Positions 48,326 through 57,829 of a stretch of 64,000 nucleotides of DNA are shown here, in pieces. Each line of letters begins with the position of its first letter. The stretch's first letter is position 1. Source of the stretch: Elgaria multicarinata webbii. Lineage: Eukaryota; Chordata; Lepidosauria; Squamata; Anguidae. The stretch spans positions 126,560,240-126,624,239 of the forward strand of contig NC_086175.1 in the NCBI RefSeq assembly GCF_023053635.1, given 5' to 3'. The notes beneath the pieces are model-generated. The model was not told the DNA's origin, did no database searches, and worked only from the letters and a program-made list of their open reading frames with translations. The translations under genes were made by a program, and so were the position numbers.

Positions 48326-49057
48326 ATACATTTTTAGCTGCTTGTTCCATAAAACAAAGGACAGACCACCAATTTCTTCATATTATGCCAGCTATAGTAA
48401 GCTCACTTTTTTTTTTTTAGCACTTGGTCTCCAAATCTTGCTGGCGCCTATTCCTGTTGTTTGCATTGGATACCCTGCATGTTTCAATGTAAATCAGAAC
48501 TATTTCTATAGTATCACTGATTCTGTGACCTGATCCTGCACAAACAGGTGGGGGCTTGCACAAAAACATTGGTTTGAAGTTCACCCCTCCAGTACACAGG
48601 TTACTAGTACTTTTATCGAGAGGAGCCTCTGCAAAGTAGCCCTGGAGAAGACTGAAGCTGTGGTTGTTAAGTACTTTTCTGAAGTGTGGAAGGGCCTCAC
48701 ATCCAAGTAACAGCTGAGTATGTTGTAATGTGCCCAAGGCAATCTGTATTCAGCTGAGTACTAGAGCTCAATGGACTTCCCGTAGAGTTCTCCGTGCGTG
48801 TGTGTGTGTGTGTATAGCTATGTATTCAGAACACCATGAATTGTGCCCATAGTTCTTCCAAGGAACCTTGATTTCCCCTCAACCCTCACCCTTCCATATT
48901 TAAACCAGATTACACCCCTATCCTGCATAATGAATCGAACAAAAACATTTTTCTTCTTCACTTGCACTTTGGGTATATACTTGGTACAGATGTTGTTTTT
49001 AGTTAAAGGATCTTCGCATGCTTGAATTTGTTTATTCAATTAACATTTACATATCAC
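48326..49057. other. Intergenic, nothing recognised
   Basis: A (GT)n at 48795-48815; no other structure seen. Confidence 0.4.
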
Positions 49058-49445
49058 ATTGTGTGCGAAGGAAGATAGATGCTTTTGAACTGTGGTGTTG
49101 GAGGGAAATCCTGAGAGTGCCTTGGACTGCAAGAAGATCAAACCAGTCCATACTCCAGGAAATAAAGCCAGACTGCTCACTTGAGGGAATGGTATTAAAG
49201 GCAAAACTGAAGTACTTTGGCCACATAATGAGAAGACAGGATACCCTGGAGAAGAGGCTGATGCTAGGGAAAGTGGAAGGCAAAAGGAAGAGGGGCCGAC
49301 CAAGGGCAAGATGGATGGATGATATTCTGGAGGTGACAGACTTGACCTTGGGGGAGCTGGGGGTGGCGACGGCCGACAGAAAGCTCTGGCGTAGGCTGGT
49401 CCATGAAGTCACGAAGAGTCAGAAGCGACTGAACGAATAAACAAA
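49058..49445 (+). mobile_element. BovB (RTE-clade) LINE 3' end with open frame
   Basis: The frame encodes RRKIDAFELWCWREILRVPW, TARRSNQSILQEI, LKAKLKYFGHIMRRQDTLEK, LMLGKVEGKRKRGRPRARWM and KLWRRLVHEVTKSQKRLNE, an almost exact match to the C-terminus of BovB from squamates and ruminants. 5'-truncated, about 390 bp, with no stop before the natural end, hence probably young. Confidence 0.95.
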
Positions 49446-49731
49446 TTGTGCTAGCTTTTCTTGAGTATCATTTGTTATGCTTCCAGTTGTACACTAAATA
49501 GTTGCAATCAAGCCAGCTGCCTGAGAAAAAACTAGGTGGCAGGAGCAGCTCTTACCTCTGGACACAGAAATTATCTGCTTTGTATCTTCTAGATTTGGGT
49601 AGTATCCAATGTTGCTGTAGGAAAAGAATACTGGCACACCTGGAAACTAGCTGAAATGAGTGCTGCCGTGATTGGACAAGTCAGTGATGCTCTCGGAAGG
49701 GAGCTTTGATGACTTGACCTGTTGAGGAAAT

Positions 49732-49917
49732 TACTGTATTTCTTCGATTGTAAGACGCCATCGATTGTAAGACGCACACTAATTTCAATACCACCAACAG
49801 AAAAAAAGCTTTGATTATAAGAAATAATAAATGCACCCGCGATTCTAAGACGCACCCCGTTTTTAGAGATGTTTATATGGGGGGAAAAGTGTGTCTTAGA
49901 ATCGAAGAAATACGGTA
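49732..49917. mobile_element. 186-bp TA-flanked mariner/Tc1-like MITE
   Basis: Inverted ends CTGTATTTCTTCGATTGTAAGACGC and GTCTTAGAATCGAAGAAATACGG, flanked by TA on each side. TGTAAGACGC/TTCTAAGACGCAC motifs repeat inside. No coding capacity. Confidence 0.85.
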
Positions 49918-50118
49918 GATGTGTTTGGCATTGGGTACTGCACTGTGATGGGGGCAGGGAAGCAGAGCGGTGCTCTTGGCGAGGGATCACACGTTAATCC
50001 ACTACCAAAGCCAAGATAGAACCCTGAATTAAACACTGGTAATAGGTAAGGGAGTTTGTTCCTTTGTTATAGGGGAGGACTATCTGCCCCTGCTGAGACT
50101 ATAAACAATGTATACGAA

Positions 50119-50690
50119 CACAAGAGTTGTGTTGGATCAGAACTAAGGGTTATCGAGTCCAGCATTCCATTCCCATAGTGGCCAACCAGATGCTTATGGG
50201 AAACCTATAAGTAGATTGTCAATGCAATAGCACACTCCCATATTCCCCAGTAACTGGTATTTAGAGGCCTACTGCCTCCGATACTGGAGGTACTGTAGAA
50301 TCATCATAACTAGTAGCCATTGATAGCCTTATCCACCATGAATTTGTCTAATCCCCTTTTTTGAGCTACCCAAGTTGGTGGCCACTGCTATAGCTTATGG
50401 TAGTGAATTCTAGAGCATATGCAGTGTGTGAAGAAATACTTTTTATCCTGAATTTCTCACCATGCAGCTTCTTTGGATGATCCTGGGTTCTGGTATTACG
50501 AGGGAGAAAAAAAATTCTCCTTGTCCGCTTTCTCTGCACTATGCATGATTTTATACATTTTGATCCTGCCCACCCATTCACTTTTTTCTAAGCTAAAAGC
50601 CCCAAACATTGTCGCCGTTCCTCATAGGGCAGCTACTCTAGCTCCTTGATCATTGCGATTGCCCTTTCTTGCACTTTGAACTTCATTCAT
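50119..50690 (-). mobile_element. CR1 LINE 3' end, ~570 bp
   Basis: ACACAAGAGTTGTGTTGGAT CAGAAC ... ATTTGTCTAATCCCCTTTTT ... CTCCTTGATCATTGCGATTGCCCTTTCTTGCA, the reverse complement of the CR1 pattern at 58560-58770 and 43760-44362. Confidence 0.85.
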
Positions 50691-50699
50691 ATATACTTG

Positions 50700-51344
50700 T
50701 AGCACTCCTTGATGTTCTAAGTGGTAGAAAGGTGGGATAATAAATCTGTTAAATAGCTCCTATGTGGATATTACCTGGTGATGTTTTATTGGACACAGAA
50801 CCAGTAAGGCCTCTGAAGGTCTCAATGGTCAACTGGTATATAGGGGAATGTGGTCTGCTAGTTTGTTGCCAGTGCTATACATGCTAACCTTTTTATCCTG
50901 TCATGTGATTGGTTCTCAAATATATGTGGCATAAACAGTGATCTACCTGTGTGCATCGCAGAGAGAAAAAAATAACACCCAATGGCAAATACTTTGCAAT
51001 GGGTATAGTGCACACATGCCATTGAGAATAATCAACTAACAACATCAGTGCTTTTCAACTGTGTACCAGTTGCTACGAGTACCACCAGTTGAAAATAAGG
51101 GATTTTATATCCACTTACCTGAGAGCAAGCCCCATTGAACTCAATGTGGAGTTGACATACACTGCTCAATAGACATGTAAAGAATTTCGCTGTTTAGCTG
51201 CAATCCTAAACACATTTAGTAGAGAGTAAACCTACTTACATTACAGCTGTCATCCATTTTCCAATGATTCTTATTCCAGTTTGCAGCAAATTATTTTTAA
51301 CGTAACTTAGGTTCCTTTATTTCTACGTTATTTAGTCCTTAGGA
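50700..51344. other. Intergenic with a short dispersed repeat
   Basis: At about 51110-51240, TACCTGAGAGCAAGCCCCAT TGAACTC ... CTGCAATCCTAAACACA is a worn copy of the short family also seen at 40620-40705 and 59705-59850. Confidence 0.5.
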
Positions 51345-51660
51345 CAGCCATAGCCTTCAGGAGTTGCCAGCAGGCTCTGGAGCTGGCGTCCATCTCCGGC
51401 AGTCAGAGTGAATGAACCCCGTTTGGGGTGCTGATTCCCAGGCTACTGCAGAATCACTGCCAGACTTGTCAAACTCCCAGGAGGCATTGTTCCTCGCTTG
51501 GCCCCTCTCCACTTGGCAGTGTTTGCAAGTAGGCGAGACGAGGCCTCCAGCCCTGTAAGAGATGGCTGGAGTCTGTTTCAATCCCTTATTGCCATGGAGA
51601 TGCAAACTCAAGAGGAGTGCCAGACCGAGACGGTCAAAGAATAAAGTCCTGGTAAGAAAC
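51345..51660 (+). promoter_or_regulatory. Candidate distal promoter or 5' non-coding exon for CCDC89 (weak)
   Basis: A ~300-base stretch that is more GC-rich and less repeat-like than its surroundings, 1.7-2 kb before CCDC89. It contains TTGCCATGGAGA at 51589-51600, resembling an RFX X-box half site, and a good GTAAGA donor near 51652. No protein is recognised on either strand. The assignment as promoter or UTR exon is inference; it could simply be a conserved non-coding element or old repeat. Confidence 0.25.
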
Positions 51661-53350
51661 ATTTTAGGGCTCTTCGGTGAACGTTTAAAAGGATAACATT
51701 TTATTTTTTTAATTTAAAATATTTTATTTTTTAAAGGGAAAATAAAACAACACGGTCCAAATGAATTTGGATGCCGTTCTTTGGGATTTGTAACAATAAT
51801 TGCATGTGTTTGGATGTACAAATTTGTTTCATTATGAAAGCACTGCACTCTCTGTAACTTCTTTTGGTTTTGTTTTTTTAAAGGTTCACAATGAAGCATT
51901 TATTTTCTTTCACACAGGCTAGAGTCTTCTTTCATCTTGCCCTTTTAAGCCAAAACCACCTCCTCTGTCAAGTAACCAGAGAGTCATTCCCCCCCTCTCC
52001 ACCTCCAAAGTAGCACACAGGTGGGATCTGATGAGATGGACTGTGTTTTCTAAACATAGTCTATATTGTTTTAAGAATTATGTTGTCTGACTTTGAAATA
52101 TTATTCAGAATGTATTACTTAGAACACCTTTAACACCCTGGTGTTCTCTATATGTGTTGGCCATCAGCCAGCATGGTCAATGGCCCTGATGTCCAGATCA
52201 GATAAGTGGCATAGTTCAACACATCTGGAGGGCACCAGGTTTGGGAAGAATGACATAGAATGATTAATGAACAAGTAGGGTACACTCTGATGTGACAACA
52301 ACCTTCCTCTACCTCCAGCCCCACACAACGGTGGCAAAACCTGGGTTAATTAACCCAGGATTTGCCGCAGCATGTGCCAAGTGCACTCTACAGGCTTTTT
52401 GAATATTCAATCTCCGATCGGGCTGATCAAGAGCTGCTATATGAATCCGGACATTCTAAGTTAATCATGGCCTAAACAACTGTTAGTTAACTTAAATATT
52501 AATTATAGGTTAACTGTAGGTTGTTTAAACCATGATTAGCCTATAGTGTCCAAGTTCAGACATCATGTAGCATTTTCAATAACCAACAATTTGCCTCTGT
52601 TAGCAGAGAACTAAAAGTAAGAGCAACTTTACCACCACAGACCAGGAGATTAATTGTTAAGACAACACAAAACATGAATGCTTTTACTGTTCACATGAAG
52701 TAAACAGGCAATCAAACTTCTTAAATGGGACTTCCATTATCTTAACGCCACTCATGAAAAGGGCACTGATTTCAATGGGCTTAGGTGTGTCTACTGCAGC
52801 GCAGGATCAAACTGCAAATGTGAAGGACATTTCAGTTGGGGAAAATGGAGCCAAGAGTCATTTTGAACTTAAGGATTTTTTTGAGAAATGTAAAGAAATG
52901 AAGTGTTGTTACCACTTTCCTTCACAGACCATATGGGAAGCATCACTGCAAAATATTAGTATTTGTTCATCCTTAAAGTATACTTTATTGTGAATGAGAT
53001 ACTACCAAGAACTTGACAAACTTAGACTTGACAGGATAAGCACTAACTTCATGTTGTGTCTTCTGCTCCTGGTCAGACTGATGTGTTGGATCAATCCACT
53101 GCCAAGTGTAAATCTGTGCTTTCCATCTATAAAAGGGCTGCAGAAGAGACACCTGCAAAACGAGTGTGCTGGTTCTAGAAAATCCAGGTCTTCTGGGCTT
53201 GTGATATCATAGAATTCTTAGAACGTTTCCACCAACTGTCACTTGGGCTAATGGAACAGCTGTAGGTCAGTTCAGAATTTTTGAATGTTACCTGAAGGGA
53301 AGTGCTACAGAACTTGAGTTTAGAGCATTGGGAGACAGAAGTTTTACGAT
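51661..53350. other. Intergenic and probable CCDC89 5' flank, MITE scraps
   Basis: A CAG-ended hAT MITE scrap is at 52135-52255, and a degraded palindrome-rich MITE with AACCATGATTAGCC-type motifs at about 52290-52565. The rest, including the ~700 bases before the CCDC89 ATG, has no recognised protein. Confidence 0.4.
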
Positions 53351-54433
53351 ATGCCTCGGGATGAGAAGAGTCCCGGAATGGCCTTCCCCCACAAAATACC
53401 AAAAGAGGCAGAAGGAGACAATGAATGGGACATTGGAGACCCCTTTGATACCTTGGAGAAGCTCCAGGCACTCTCTCATGGAGAGAAGGGGGAGAAGGCA
53501 TTGCTACGTTCCCGCCTCCATGAGCAGTCTCAGCTGATCTGTATCCTGAAGAAGCGAGCAGATGACCAACTCCTGCGCAGCAAGACACTAGAGCAGCTCA
53601 ACACGGAGCTGGAAGAGCAAAGGAGGGCAGATGCTCTGAGACTGGAGAGCCAGACGCGGCGCGTCCAGCAGCTGGAAGAGCGCTTCATGGACTTGGCTGC
53701 CAACCACGAAGATATGATCCACTTCAAAGACGAGCACAAACGGCAGAACATGCAGCTGAGGGAAGAAAACCGCCGCCTGCGTCACGAGAACCAAAGCCTC
53801 TTCAGCCAGCCTATGAAAGAGAAAGAGGCAGAGCTGGCGCAGCTGGCTTCAGAGTTTAAGAAACTCTCCAAGGAAATGGAGTCCTTAAAAGAAAGGCATA
53901 TACAGGACAGCCATCATGCCCAAGAGCGCGAGAAGGAGCTCCTGGAAGCCCAGAGCACGCAAGCCAGAGCTCAAACAGAGGAAATTAACTCACTGAGAAG
54001 CCAATTGGACATCCTAGAGGAAAAACACAGCCATGTCACTGAGCAACTGGAGCAAGCAGAGAAGCAGCTAAGAGAAGCGGACAACAGCCTGGAAGCCAAG
54101 CTCGAGAAGCTGACCAACGAGAAAGAGGAATTGCTGAGCCTGACGATGGACAGAGGCAAGGCACTGCAGGAAAAGCAACGGGAGATCCTGCAACTAGAGA
54201 AGAAAGCAGAAGATATGGAGAAAGCCAAGCAGGCGGCAGAGCAGCGCTTTCAGGCTGAGGCTGCAATGGTGGATAGTAACCTCCGGGTTCGAGACCTACG
54301 ACGGCAGCTAGATGGGGCGGAGCAAGTATACACAGAGCTCCGGATGCATTTTGAAGCTTATAAGAAGCATAGCACAGAGTTGCTTAATAAAGAGAAAGAG
54401 TTAAATACCAAGCTACGCCATTTCATGGCCTAA
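53351..54433 (+). CDS. CCDC89: CCDC89 (coiled-coil domain containing 89, BOIP), intronless
   Basis: A single open frame of 360 residues from ATG (purine G at -3) to TAA. Human CCDC89 is also intronless and 374 residues long. Shared blocks include LRSRLHEQSQLICILKKRAD, LEERFMDLAANHEDM, FKDEHK, LREENRRLRHENQSLFSQ, AQEREKELLEAQS and VDSNLRVRDLRRQLDG, and the C-terminus KELNTKLRHFMA matches human RELNGKLRHLSP. From about residue 50 to the end the protein is almost continuous heptad coiled coil, with no signal peptide or membrane segment. The first ~45 residues are acidic and poorly conserved. It was described as an interactor of the bHLH repressor Hey1/BOIP in mouse testis; beyond that its function is thin. 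It lies 7.5 kb after SYTL2 and 6 kb before CREBZF, same strand, as in human 11q14.1. Confidence 0.95.
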   Translation: MPRDEKSPGMAFPHKIPKEAEGDNEWDIGDPFDTLEKLQALSHGEKGEKALLRSRLHEQSQLICILKKRADDQLLRSKTLEQLNTELEEQRRADALRLESQTRRVQQLEERFMDLAANHEDMIHFKDEHKRQNMQLREENRRLRHENQSLFSQPMKEKEAELAQLASEFKKLSKEMESLKERHIQDSHHAQEREKELLEAQSTQARAQTEEINSLRSQLDILEEKHSHVTEQLEQAEKQLREADNSLEAKLEKLTNEKEELLSLTMDRGKALQEKQREILQLEKKAEDMEKAKQAAEQRFQAEAAMVDSNLRVRDLRRQLDGAEQVYTELRMHFEAYKKHSTELLNKEKELNTKLRHFMA

Positions 54434-54641
54434 TCTATACATATCTTGGCCATTTGCTTCTAGCAGGAATTCTAACAGCCTGCAACCTTTTTTTTTTTAA
54501 AAAAAAAACCTGATAATTTTTCTATTGTAACTACCAATTTTAACATCTTTTGTTCAGAGTTAGAAAGACAACCATTATCTTGTCAAGAATTCTGAGTTGA
54601 CATTTCAGTGCAGAGGAACGCTGCACAGTTAAACAAATTTA

Positions 54642-54647
54642 AATAAA
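54642..54647 (+). terminator. CCDC89 polyadenylation signal AATAAA
   Basis: AATAAA about 210 bases after the CCDC89 stop, followed by T-rich and A-rich sequence. It is the first canonical hexamer downstream of the gene. Confidence 0.6.
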
Positions 54648-54839
54648 CTTTTTTTTTAAAAAAAAAAGAACTTTTGTGTGTTGTGTATAGATTTTGCATG
54701 CAAGCCTCGGCCACTTTTAATACGCATTTTGTTTTGGAGCATCTTAAGATATACTAAACATATCCCATCTCTTGACCAGAGTTCCTGCTCAGATCCCAGT
54801 GAAATTAATGGGACTTCCTGTTGGGTGAACAGTTGGCCT

Positions 54840-56095
54840 CCCCACCCCCACCCCAAGAAATGGAGATCATTGGCAACAAGGGAGAGGGCCTTTTCAGTGG
54901 TGCCCCCCCCCCAAATTATGGAATGATCTCCCCGATGAGGCTCGCCTGGCGCTGTCCGGGAAAGCCGCCAAATGGCTTGACAAAGAAAGGTAAGACCAGC
55001 CGTTAGCTAGGTAAAGAAGGTGTTTATTTACAGAAGCTAAACAGTGCAGGGAAAGGAGGGGAAAACGGGGGTTTGACAGCAAAAGTCAAGGAACAGGAAC
55101 AGTTCAAGGAGCAGGCTTGTAGAGTAGTCAATGTCCAGTCCAAAGTCAAGGGAGCGTGGCAAAGAGGAGATTCGATAATGCAGTCCAAGTTCAAACACAG
55201 CCAACAGTCAGCGACAAACCAGTAACACAGTCCAGAGTCAGGGGCAACAACAGGCAAGACGTAGTCACAAACCGGTCCAAGGTCGAAGCAGGAATCCAGA
55301 GTAGGCAGACGTGGTCACGGGGTCTGGGAATCAAGACAGGAATCAGAATCCAGGCGTTCAGGAACAAGGCACGAAGTCACAAGATCCAAGAGCAAAGGCT
55401 TCCGCCAGAATGCTCAGATAATCTCTGACCACTTTGCAGGGCTCACAGCTGCGCTTTTATCCTTAGTCAGAGTGCTGAGTCATGGCCTCTCAGCTGATCC
55501 CTAATTGCCTGGTGTTTCTGGTGGAGGCGGCGAAACCGGCGTCTGATTGCCTTCTCCGCCCGCAACTGGCTGAAACCAGGCTTCTCCGCCTCCTCCTCAG
55601 ACCTCTGCGGCTCCTCCGTAGTCTTTGCTGGCATCAGGCCCTCAGAGCTAGCAGAGGTCCCAGCTGGCCTTGGCTCTTCTCCCTGAGGCTCTGCCACAGT
55701 CTCTGCCAGTCCAGCCTCCTCACTACCTGAGCTGGGCTTCTCGGTACTAGGTCCAGCCTCTGCCACCTCCTCCTCATCTCCTGACTCCATCTCTATGCAG
55801 GGCATGACAGGCGCCAACATTATCTTTTTGGCGCCAGGTCAAGACCTTTCTCTTTTTCCAGGCGTTTAACAGCATTTAACAACATAAGCTAAGTTTTTTT
55901 TAAAAAATGGACCCCAGAACTGTTGTTTAACATGGATACTGTTTTATACTGTTGTTTTTATATTTTTGATGGTTTTAAATTTTGTATACTTTTTCATGTT
56001 CACTTTTTTAACTTTTGCAAACCGCCCAGAGAACTTCGGCTATGGAGCGGTATATAAATTTAATAAATAAATAAATAATAAATAAGTAAAATAGA
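54840..56095 (+). mobile_element. L2-clade LINE 3' end split by a solo LTR
   Basis: The part before the LTR carries codons for FSVVPPPNYGMISPMRLAW-type RT C-terminus in shifted frames. The part after it continues with the end of the RT and a 3' UTR ending AAACCGCCCAGAGAACTTCG ... TATAAATTTAATAAATAAAT. The target duplication GGCGC flanks the LTR, so the LTR inserted into an existing L2. Confidence 0.8.
54953..55809 (-). mobile_element. Solo LTR fossil (twin of 1073-1922)
   Basis: 857 bp, same ends TGTCCGGG ... CATGACA, minus orientation, perfect 5-bp duplication GGCGC at 54948-54952 and 55810-55814. It differs from the 1073 copy by roughly a dozen substitutions and one short indel by eye. No internal region. 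Confidence 0.88.
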
Positions 56096-56209
56096 GTAGG
56101 GCACCCTGTGAACACAAAAGACCTGTTCTTTAAGATTTATACTGACTCCTTATAAGCTTCCAGACACAATAAAAATGTTGGTTCTCACTTTTAAAGCACT
56201 ACATGGCCT

Positions 56210-56775
56210 AGGGCAAACATATCTTATTGCGTCCAGTTCTGGGTGAACTGCGTCCAGTTCAGTTGTGGAGCCCAGAACGGGACGTATTGTGTCCAGTTCT
56301 GGGCTCCACAATTCAAGGACGCAGACAAACTGGAGCGTGTTCAGAGGAGGGCAACCAGGATGATCAGGGGTCTGGAGACAAAGCCCTATGAAGAGAGACT
56401 GAAACAACTGGGCATGTTTAGCCTGGAGAAGAGAAGATTGAGGGGAGACATGATAGCACTCTTCAAATACTTAAAAGGTTGTCACACAGAGGAGGGCCAG
56501 GTTCTCTTCTCGATCCTCCCAGAGTGCAGGACATGGAATAATGGGCTCAAGTTAAAGGAAGCCAGATTCCAGCTGGACATCAGGAAAACCTTCCTGACTG
56601 TTAGAGCAGTACGACAATGGAATCAGTTACCTCGGGAGGTTGTGGGCTCTCCCACACTAGAGCCATTCAAGAGGCAGCTGGACAAGCATCTGTCAGGGAT
56701 GCTTTAGGGTGAATTCCTGCATTGAGCAGGGGGTTGGCCTTGTAGGCCCCTTCCAACTCTGCTATTCTATGATCT
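56210..56775 (+). mobile_element. CR1 LINE 3' end
   Basis: A 154-codon frame reads [40 protein letters not shown] and [20 protein letters not shown], the C-terminus of CR1 RT, followed by the ATTCTATGA-type 3' end. The first 90 bases repeat GTCCAGTTCTGGG three times. 5'-truncated. Confidence 0.93.
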
Positions 56776-56795
56776 TAGGGGAGGGGTGGGGAATG

Positions 56796-57829
56796 TGTGG
56801 CCCTCAAAATGTGCCAAAATCATCGAAAACTGCACATAAAGACTAAGCCTATGCAAATTTACTTGGAAATAAATCCCAGTGAAATCAATGGGATTTCCTG
56901 TTGGGTAAACCAACAGATGATGAAGGAGGAGGCAAACACTGGTGTTCAAATAAAGAAAGAACAATGTATTGTGCTCTATGTGTTTCGAAAAAGATGTCTC
57001 CTTCAGGAGCTATAAAACAAACAGTTAAATTAACCATAATAGTAGTATTGTAGAGCCAACACCCTCATTCTTTTTAACAAAGTTTTAGGGGCTTTTCTAC
57101 ATCAGAATACTACATTTTCTTTAAAAACTTTAAAAATAAATTCCCACTTCTAATGTTACATACATTGTTCCCATGTTTTTACTGATAGCTACTTTTAGAT
57201 AAGTAGTGAAAACAATACTTTTTTATATTCACATATTGCTTTCAACAAATACACTCCTTAAATGAATTATCCTTCCAATTCCCACAAATGTGATCACTGC
57301 AGAACCTACCACCATTCGTTTAGACTGCAAATCTCCATTTTGAGACAGGGTTTATCTAAACTGCAGCCATCTGTCCAAATTTGTGGCCTTTTCTGTTTGT
57401 TCCCTCATCCCCTGCTTTTTATACTACCTAATCCAGGGAAGGGAAATCTACTTTGATCCAGGAGATGCCCTCCACCCCCAGAAACTCCTGCAAATGCAGG
57501 CCAAATGTACAGTGCTGCTTCCTTCCTCAAATCTCTTGCAGTCTCCAGGTCAGGGGGTGGGACTTGGGAAGGGGCATTGCAGAGTGTCTAACATCTATGG
57601 GCCAAATAGGGAACTTCTGCGGGCCTCTGTTTAAAAGCCTCTAACTTAGGTGAGTCCAGTATTTTCTAGTGAACAGCTCGCAGTGTCAGGAAGTTCTTAC
57701 TAATGCTTAGTCAAAATCCCTTTTTTTGCCATTGGAATCTGTTGGATGGGCTTCTGGCCTCCAGAACAAATTTGTTCCATTCTACATTAGTCCTGTCTCA
57801 CTAATCTTCTACAATTCTTTGAGAGTGCC
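56796..57829. other. Intergenic, short dispersed repeat only
   Basis: 56845-56920 holds a worn copy of the short ATTGAACTCAATGGGACTT-type family. The rest is unassigned. Confidence 0.4.

Noticed and set aside
49018-49440. 140-codon open frame as a possible gene
   Set aside because: It is a BovB C-terminus; the first ~13 codons are unrelated flank.
52754-52993. 79-codon frame upstream of CCDC89 as an extra exon
   Set aside because: No match to the CCDC89 N-terminus, no convincing splice donor, and CCDC89 is complete from 53351.
53530-54266. Antisense frames over CCDC89
   Set aside because: Shadows of the coiled-coil coding strand; Ser/Leu-rich without domains.
56243-56707. 154-codon open frame as a possible gene
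   Set aside because: CR1 reverse transcriptase C-terminus followed by the CR1 3' end.
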